Part shown: piece after piece, positions 58,141 through 64,000 of the stretch | Layout of the letters: the number at the start of each line of letters is the position of its first letter | How positions within the stretch are numbered: the stretch's first letter is position 1 | Source of the DNA: Betaproteobacteria bacterium HGW-Betaproteobacteria-3 | GTDB taxonomy: Bacteria > Pseudomonadota > Gammaproteobacteria > Burkholderiales > Burkholderiaceae_C | Direction: 5' to 3' | DNA length: 64,000 nucleotides | Assembly (NCBI GenBank): GCA_002842205.1 | Contig: PHCI01000015.1 | Coordinates: 1-64,000, forward strand | Translations under genes and position numbers: made by a program | The notes under the pieces: model-generated | What the model was told of the DNA's origin: nothing | Database searches by the model: none | The model's input: only the letters and a program-made list of their open reading frames with translations

Positions 58141-59334
58141 TCACAAGCCCAGACGCGCCGCACGCGACGTGAAGAAAACGCCGCTGGGTGCGGCCACATC
58201 AAGCCGGGCCAGGGTCGCGAAACTTTGCGTGTCGATGACGCTCACGCGGTTGTCGTCGCGGCTGCTGATCCAGACCGCCTCGCCGCGCGGCGCGAATTCC
58301 ATGTGCAGCACCGCCTTGCCCGGTGTCAGGTTCTGCACAATGCGCTGGGTCTGGGTGTCGATCACTTGCACACGGTGATAGTCGGGCACGGCGAAATTCA
58401 CCCAGACTTGCCGGCCGTCTGGGCGCGCCATCACGAACACGGGTTGTCCGGCCACCGGGATGCGGCCCACCTCCAACCAGGTTTCCGTGTCCACCACCAG
58501 GACTTCATGCCGACCGATCGCAGGCAGGTAGGCACGCCGCCCGGCCACCCCCCAGCCCCTCAAATGCGGCATTTTGTAAACCGGCAGCGGTGCCTGGCCG
58601 CGACCGTACCCGTCCAGGATGCGTCGGACCGTCGGTGTTTCGGCCCACAGGTCCACCATGGCCAGGCCGTCCTCGCCAAAAAGACCGGCGACGTAATGGC
58701 GACCATCGGGTGTGACCAGGGCATCGTAGGGTTGGCGACCAATGCCCTCGAGCCTGGTCGTGCGGGGGTTCCTCGGGTCCGAGCAATCGGTGATCCAGAT
58801 TGCGTTGGCGTCAAACAGGCTGTAGGCAAAACGCCGCCCCGGCAGGTCCACCAGACCCACCACGCGCGATCGCTTGCCCGGCGCGAATTCGGCGGGGATA
58901 TCCGCCAGCATCTGCAGCGTCGTGCTATCAAACACTTTAACGCCTCCCGGCGTGTAGTTCTGCGCCGCCACGAGTGTGCCGTCGGCACTGATCGAGCCGC
59001 CAATGGAATTTCCCGCCTGCATCACACGGTGGGTGATGCGCAGCGACAGCAGGTTGACCCGGGTCAGGCCGCCATCGCGCCCAAACACATAGGCAAAAAG
59101 ACCGTCGCGCGAGAACACCACCGAGGCATGCGACAGATCGCCCAGCCCGGGCACCTCGCCCAGCACGCGTCGGGCTGTGGTGTCCACGATGTAGAGCGTG
59201 CCATTGGCGCGGCCAATCACGACACCCAGGTCACCGGTTCCACGCAGAGGCGGTGAAGCGCAGCCGCTCAGCAGGCCCAGCGCCGCCATCGAAGACAAGG
59301 TGGTCGCCCCGGCCAGAAGTTGGCGGCGTTTCAT
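58141..59334 (-). CDS. nirF: Heme d1 biosynthesis protein NirF
   Basis: 397 residues. An N-terminal signal with lipobox LLSGC (Cys 25) suggests a periplasmic lipoprotein. The rest is an eight-bladed propeller like the NirS d1 domain but without cytochrome c. NirF is needed for heme d1 synthesis. The start overlaps the nirC stop by 4 bases. Confidence 0.94.
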   Translation of the reverse strand: MKRRQLLAGATTLSSMAALGLLSGCASPPLRGTGDLGVVIGRANGTLYIVDTTARRVLGEVPGLGDLSHASVVFSRDGLFAYVFGRDGGLTRVNLLSLRITHRVMQAGNSIGGSISADGTLVAAQNYTPGGVKVFDSTTLQMLADIPAEFAPGKRSRVVGLVDLPGRRFAYSLFDANAIWITDCSDPRNPRTTRLEGIGRQPYDALVTPDGRHYVAGLFGEDGLAMVDLWAETPTVRRILDGYGRGQAPLPVYKMPHLRGWGVAGRRAYLPAIGRHEVLVVDTETWLEVGRIPVAGQPVFVMARPDGRQVWVNFAVPDYHRVQVIDTQTQRIVQNLTPGKAVLHMEFAPRGEAVWISSRDDNRVSVIDTQSFATLARLDVAAPSGVFFTSRAARLGL

Positions 59335-59681
59335 GGCGTCTGCCTCGCGTTTTCTTTCGGGAAACCCTGTTGCAGCTGCACGGCAACCCAGCGGGCTTCC
59401 GCTTCATTGAGCATGGCGCGCCACGGCGGCATGGGCGTGCCGGGGCGGCCGTGGTAAATGGTGGCCACCAGACTCTCCAGGGGCCGGTCCGTCAGCGCCT
59501 CACGCGTCAACGCCGGCCCGAGCCCGCCCGTCAGGCGCATGCCATGACACGAGCCGCAATCCTGCCGGACCATGTGCACCAGCGCCTGCTGGCGCGCCGC
59601 ATCGGGCGGCACAGCCGATTCGGCCTGCGCAACGCCCAGGAGCAGCAACAGGGCCAGCGGGGTACACGGGTGCGGGGCCAT
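59331..59681 (-). CDS. nirC: Cytochrome c NirC
   Basis: 116 residues. Signal peptide, CxxCH (C42, C45, H46) and a Met region (MPPWRAMLNEAEA). NirC passes electrons in heme d1 synthesis or to NirS. It overlaps nirF and lies 4 bases after nirM. Confidence 0.9.
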   Translation of the reverse strand: MAPHPCTPLALLLLLGVAQAESAVPPDAARQQALVHMVRQDCGSCHGMRLTGGLGPALTREALTDRPLESLVATIYHGRPGTPMPPWRAMLNEAEARWVAVQLQQGFPKENARQTP

Positions 59682-59685
59682 GGCC

Positions 59686-60012
59686 TCAGGATTTCAGAAT
59701 GAACTCGATGGCTTCCTTCAGATCGGTGTCGCCGATCTTGTCGGGGCCATTGGGCGACATGGGAATGGGCCCAAACACGCCGGCGCCACCCTTTCGGACC
59801 TTGTCAAAAAGCTTGGCACTCGCATCCTGGCCCTTGTATTTGGCGGCGATGTCCTTGAAGGCCGGGCCGACAAGCTTTTTGTCCTTGGTGTGGCAGGCCA
59901 TGCAACCTCCCTTGGTCAGGGCGGCTGCACCGTCGGCCCAGGCGCTGCCCGCACCCAGGGCCAGCAAGGCTGCGATCCAGAGCGAGGATTTCATGTTCTT
60001 CAATGGCTTCAT
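59686..60012 (-). CDS. nirM: Cytochrome c-551 NirM
   Basis: 108 residues, ATG at 60012 with GGAG seven bases upstream. Signal peptide (about 1-27), heme site C37-x2-C40-H41 (GGCMACHTKD) and the axial Met 85 in GPIPMSPNG. Soluble electron donor for NirS. It follows nirS by 65 bases. Confidence 0.93.
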   Translation of the reverse strand: MKPLKNMKSSLWIAALLALGAGSAWADGAAALTKGGCMACHTKDKKLVGPAFKDIAAKYKGQDASAKLFDKVRKGGAGVFGPIPMSPNGPDKIGDTDLKEAIEFILKS

Positions 60013-60077
60013 GTGTTTCTCCGTTAAAGCCGACAGGCGCACCGGGACGGGGCCTGCCGGTGGTTTTCAGTGAGGCG

Positions 60078-61820
<1,743 letters not shown>

Positions 61821-61936
61821 TCAGCATTTGAAGTGGCCCACCTGCCCCGAATGGGTTTCAGGCCCGCTCGCCAGGCAGCTGTCCATCGCCGGTCATCGAG
61901 CAGGGCCTATCGTCGACCTGCTGCAAGCGCCTGTCC

Positions 61937-61950
61937 TTGAACTGGTTCAA
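61937..61950. promoter_or_regulatory. FNR/DNR-type site between nirS and nirE
   Basis: TTGAACTGGTTCAA, within the 20-bp palindrome TCCTTGAACTGGTTCAAGGA. It lies 65 bases before the nirE ATG (centre to start), and AACAAT, 22 bases on, fits a -10 for nirE. It is 144 bases before the nirS ATG on the other side, so both divergent promoters may use it. The sequence is the reverse complement of the site at 53162. Confidence 0.75.
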
Positions 61951-62008
61951 GGACGCGGCGTTTGGGCCTGTCAACAATGCACCCAGACCGACAACCGGAA
62001 AGAGCGTC

Positions 62009-62860
62009 ATGAGCGTGATGGAACAAAGCCACTTGCTGGTGCCCGACTGGCCCGCAGGACTGCCACAGACCGGTCGCCCGGCCGCCGCCGTGACCCTGGT
62101 GGGCGCCGGCCCGGGCGACCCGGAACTGCTGACCCTGAAAGCCGTCAAGGCGTTGCAGTCGGCAAAGCTGGTGCTGTACGACCACCTGGTCAGCCCCGGC
62201 GTGCTGGACTTCCTGCCGCCCGACGCCGACCGCGTGTACGTGGGCAAGGAGTCGTCGTGTCACACCCTGCCACAGGCGTCGATCATCGAACTCATGATCC
62301 GGCTGGCCCGCTCCGGACGGCCCGTGCTGCGGCTCAAAGGGGGCGACGGCTACATCTTTGGCCGTGGTGGCGAGGAGGCCCAGGCCCTCGCTGCGGCCGG
62401 CATCGCCTTCACGGTGATCCCCGGGCTCACCGCGGCCCAGGGTGCGGCCGCCTCGGTGGGCATTCCCCTGACCCACCGCGACCACGCCTGCGCGCTGGTG
62501 CTGGCCACCGGCCACATGCGCGAGAACCAGACCATGACCCTGGACTGGCCCATGCTGGCGCGGCCACGGCAAACCGTCGTGCTGTACATGGGCGTGAACA
62601 ACCTGGCTGAAATCTGCCACCAGCTCATCCACCATGGCCTGGCGGCCGACACACCGGCCGCCCTCGTTGAAAAAGCCACCCTGCCCGGCGAACGCTGCAT
62701 CACCGGAACGCTGGCGCAGCTGCCCGCCCTGGCGCGCGACCACGGCGTCAAGCCCCCGGCCCTGATCATGGTGGGCCAGGTGGTGGGGCTGCGCGCACAG
62801 CTCATGCCTCAGGCCAACGCCGTGCCAACGGCTTGTGCAGTGGCCACGGCCAGCAGCTGA
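62009..62860 (+). CDS. nirE: Uroporphyrinogen-III C-methyltransferase NirE
   Basis: 283 residues, with ATG at 62009 after GGAAAGAG; a second ATG three codons later is possible. Methylates uroporphyrinogen III to precorrin-2, the first step to heme d1. Motifs: VGAGPGDPELLTLKA, RLKGGDGYIFGRGGEE and IPGLTAAQGAAASVGIP. There is no siroheme synthase domain, so dehydrogenase and ferrochelatase must be elsewhere. Its place beside nirS and the shared DNR site point to NirE rather than a sulfite assimilation CobA. Confidence 0.9.
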   Translation: MSVMEQSHLLVPDWPAGLPQTGRPAAAVTLVGAGPGDPELLTLKAVKALQSAKLVLYDHLVSPGVLDFLPPDADRVYVGKESSCHTLPQASIIELMIRLARSGRPVLRLKGGDGYIFGRGGEEAQALAAAGIAFTVIPGLTAAQGAAASVGIPLTHRDHACALVLATGHMRENQTMTLDWPMLARPRQTVVLYMGVNNLAEICHQLIHHGLAADTPAALVEKATLPGERCITGTLAQLPALARDHGVKPPALIMVGQVVGLRAQLMPQANAVPTACAVATASS

Positions 62861-62890
62861 GCCCGCCAGCCCGCGGTGCAAGGGGCGGGC
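62861..62890 (+). terminator. Weak stem-loop after nirE
   Basis: GCCCGCC (62861-62867) pairs with GGCGGGC (62884-62890) right after the nirE stop. No T-run follows, so termination is uncertain. Confidence 0.3.
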
Positions 62891-62962
62891 GTTCCAGTCT
62901 GGCCATGGCTGGCGCGCGCGGACCAGAATTTCGTTGGCGCGATTCTTGCGCGCCCCAGCTTC

Positions 62963-63052
62963 ATGACTGAAGCCCTTCGCATCGTGGTGGTGGCACCCGA
63001 TCTGGCATTGACCGACCCCTGTGACGAACTTGCCGTGGCGCAGGCCGCCTGA
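62963..63052 (+). pseudogene. Possible remnant of an ANTAR/NasT-like regulator start
   Basis: A 29-codon frame begins MTEALRIVVVAPDLALTDP and stops at 63050-63052. The first residues look like the N-terminus of NasT-type antitermination regulators (M-x-x-A-L-R-I-V-V-V), which lie beside nitrate assimilation genes in related bacteria. Nothing of the rest is present. It could also be chance. Confidence 0.2.
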
Positions 63053-63137
63053 GCCCCCGGCGTGGCGGCCGACGGGGCGTCGCGCCCCATTCACCTTATT
63101 GCCAAAAGGAATGACGCATACCGCACAATCACCGGCT

Positions 63138-64000
63138 ATGGGCATCAGTCAGTACATCCGTGAAATCGGCCGCGGCAAGGACGGCGCCCGTGCGTTGTCG
63201 CGCGAACAGGCCGCCGACCTGTTCGGGCAGGTGCTGGACGGCACCGTCACCGACCTCGAGGTGGGCGCCTTCTGCCTGGCCATGCGCATCAAGGGCGAGA
63301 CCCCGCAGGAGATGGCCGGCTTCCTGGACGCCACCGGCGCGCGGCTGAACAAGCTGCCCGCCAGTGACCGCCCGGTGGTCGTGCTGCCCAGTTACAACGG
63401 CGCGCGCAAGCTGCCCGTGCTGACGCCGCTGCTGGCGCTGCTGCTGGCCCGCGAAGGGCTGCCGGTGCTGGTCCATGGCACGCCCACCGAGGCGCGCCGG
63501 GTTTTTGCGTCAGAAGTGCTGGAAGCCCTTGCCATTCCTCCACAATCCGCTATTCAAAAGATAGAGGTTGGTACGGTGGCGATGGTCCCCACGGGCGTGC
63601 TGTGCGCAGGGCTGCAGCGGCTGCTGGAGGTGCGCCGTGTGGTGGGCTTGCGCAACCCGGCGCACAGCCTGGTCAAACTCATGCAACCGTGCGAGGGCCC
63701 GGCCCTGGTCGTCAGCAGTTACACCCATCCCGAATACGCGCTGTCGATGGCCGCCACGCTGGAACTCACCGGTACGCCCGCGCTGCTGCTGCGCGGCACC
63801 GAAGGCGAGGTGGTGGCCGACGCACGCCGCATGCCGCAAATGGACGCCTTCCTGCGTGGCACGCGCGCCCAGGTGCAGCCGCCGCAACCCGGCCCGCTGG
63901 CCACGCTGCCCGACTTGCCCCGCGACATCGACGCAGCCTCCACCGCGGCCTACATCCGCGGCGTGCTGGACGGCCAGACCCCCGTCCCGACACCGATTGC
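63138..64000 (+). CDS. ybiB: YbiB-like protein of the TrpD2 family (3' end outside window)
   Basis: 287 codons are visible, ATG at 63138 to the right edge. The fold is that of anthranilate phosphoribosyltransferase relatives: DGTVTDLEVGAFCLAMRIKGET and the loop VVLPSYNGARKLPVLTPL, with the substrate motifs of TrpD altered. YbiB binds DNA and is SOS-linked in E. coli. A dispersed repeat copy is translated in frame at about residues 130-138. It is not part of the nir module. Confidence 0.85.
   Translation, partial: MGISQYIREIGRGKDGARALSREQAADLFGQVLDGTVTDLEVGAFCLAMRIKGETPQEMAGFLDATGARLNKLPASDRPVVVLPSYNGARKLPVLTPLLALLLAREGLPVLVHGTPTEARRVFASEVLEALAIPPQSAIQKIEVGTVAMVPTGVLCAGLQRLLEVRRVVGLRNPAHSLVKLMQPCEGPALVVSSYTHPEYALSMAATLELTGTPALLLRGTEGEVVADARRMPQMDAFLRGTRAQVQPPQPGPLATLPDLPRDIDAASTAAYIRGVLDGQTPVPTPI
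63524..63552 (+). repeat. Dispersed 29-bp repeat core, copy 8 (inside ybiB)
   Basis: Reads AGCCCTTGCCATTCC... and ends CCGCTA, 29 bases, followed by TTCAAAAGATAG. It is the most diverged copy but keeps length, ends and tail. Confidence 0.6.

Noticed and set aside
58899-58940. GCTATCAAACACTTT in nirF, similar to the tail of the dispersed repeat
   Set aside because: The 29 bases before it do not start with AGCCC and the AT-rich head is absent.

Overview
The window looks like a chromosome segment of a high-GC betaproteobacterium of the order Burkholderiales, most likely the family Comamonadaceae, and probably a nirS-type denitrifier. The reasons are the tpiA-secG-tRNA-Leu-nuoA..N arrangement, a MutL with an endonuclease motif, DUF1178 and YbiB proteins of betaproteobacterial type, and a dispersed 29-bp AT-flanked repeat. 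The genus assignment is inference.

Layout. 1-17 kb (mostly + strand): tail of a probable Ser/Thr kinase, a zinc-ribbon membrane protein, mutL, a lipoprotein hydrolase, a Bcr/CflA efflux pump, miaA, a CBS protein, an AttEFGH-like ABC system (ATPase, fused permease, AttH) interrupted by a dehydratase and an acetyltransferase gene, an MsbA-like exporter, DUF1178 and a NUDIX hydrolase. 17-31.5 kb (- strand): complete 14-gene nuo operon for complex I, preceded by tRNA-Leu(GAG), secG, tpiA and a quinone oxidoreductase. 34-42 kb: pnp and rpsO with a structured leader, an aminotransferase, a solitary periplasmic binding protein, a small heat-shock protein and tsaD.

42-63 kb is the accessory block. 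From right to left on the - strand it holds nirS, nirM, nirC, nirF, nirDL, nirG, nirH, nirJ and nirN (cytochrome cd1 nitrite reductase plus heme d1 synthesis), with nirE divergent. Next comes an operon for a CuA-containing heme-copper enzyme without the usual active-site tyrosine (a candidate nitric oxide reductase), a heme O synthase and a Sco protein. Two bc1-type cytochrome b fusions follow: cytochrome b-[2Fe-2S]-FAD/NAD reductase and cytochrome b-2[4Fe-4S]-MvhD. The block ends with a second tyrosine-less heme-copper subunit I, a CtaA-like protein and a Crp/Fnr regulator without cysteine ligands. No norCB or ccoOP genes are present.

Three FNR/DNR-type inverted repeats (TTGAA-N4-TTCAA twice, TTGAT-N4-GTCAA once) precede nirS/nirE, the CuA-enzyme operon and the second heme-copper gene. 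Each lies about 22 bases from a possible -10. I read the block as one regulated module: NirS makes NO from nitrite, one or both heme-copper enzymes remove it, and the two cytochrome b fusions feed electrons from NAD(P)H or quinol. The enzymatic assignments of the non-nir part are inference.

A 29-bp core repeat (AGCCCCCGYCAA-N13-GCTA, followed by a T-rich tail) occurs at eight places. Five copies lie inside coding genes in frame, and two or three others lie at gene 3' ends.
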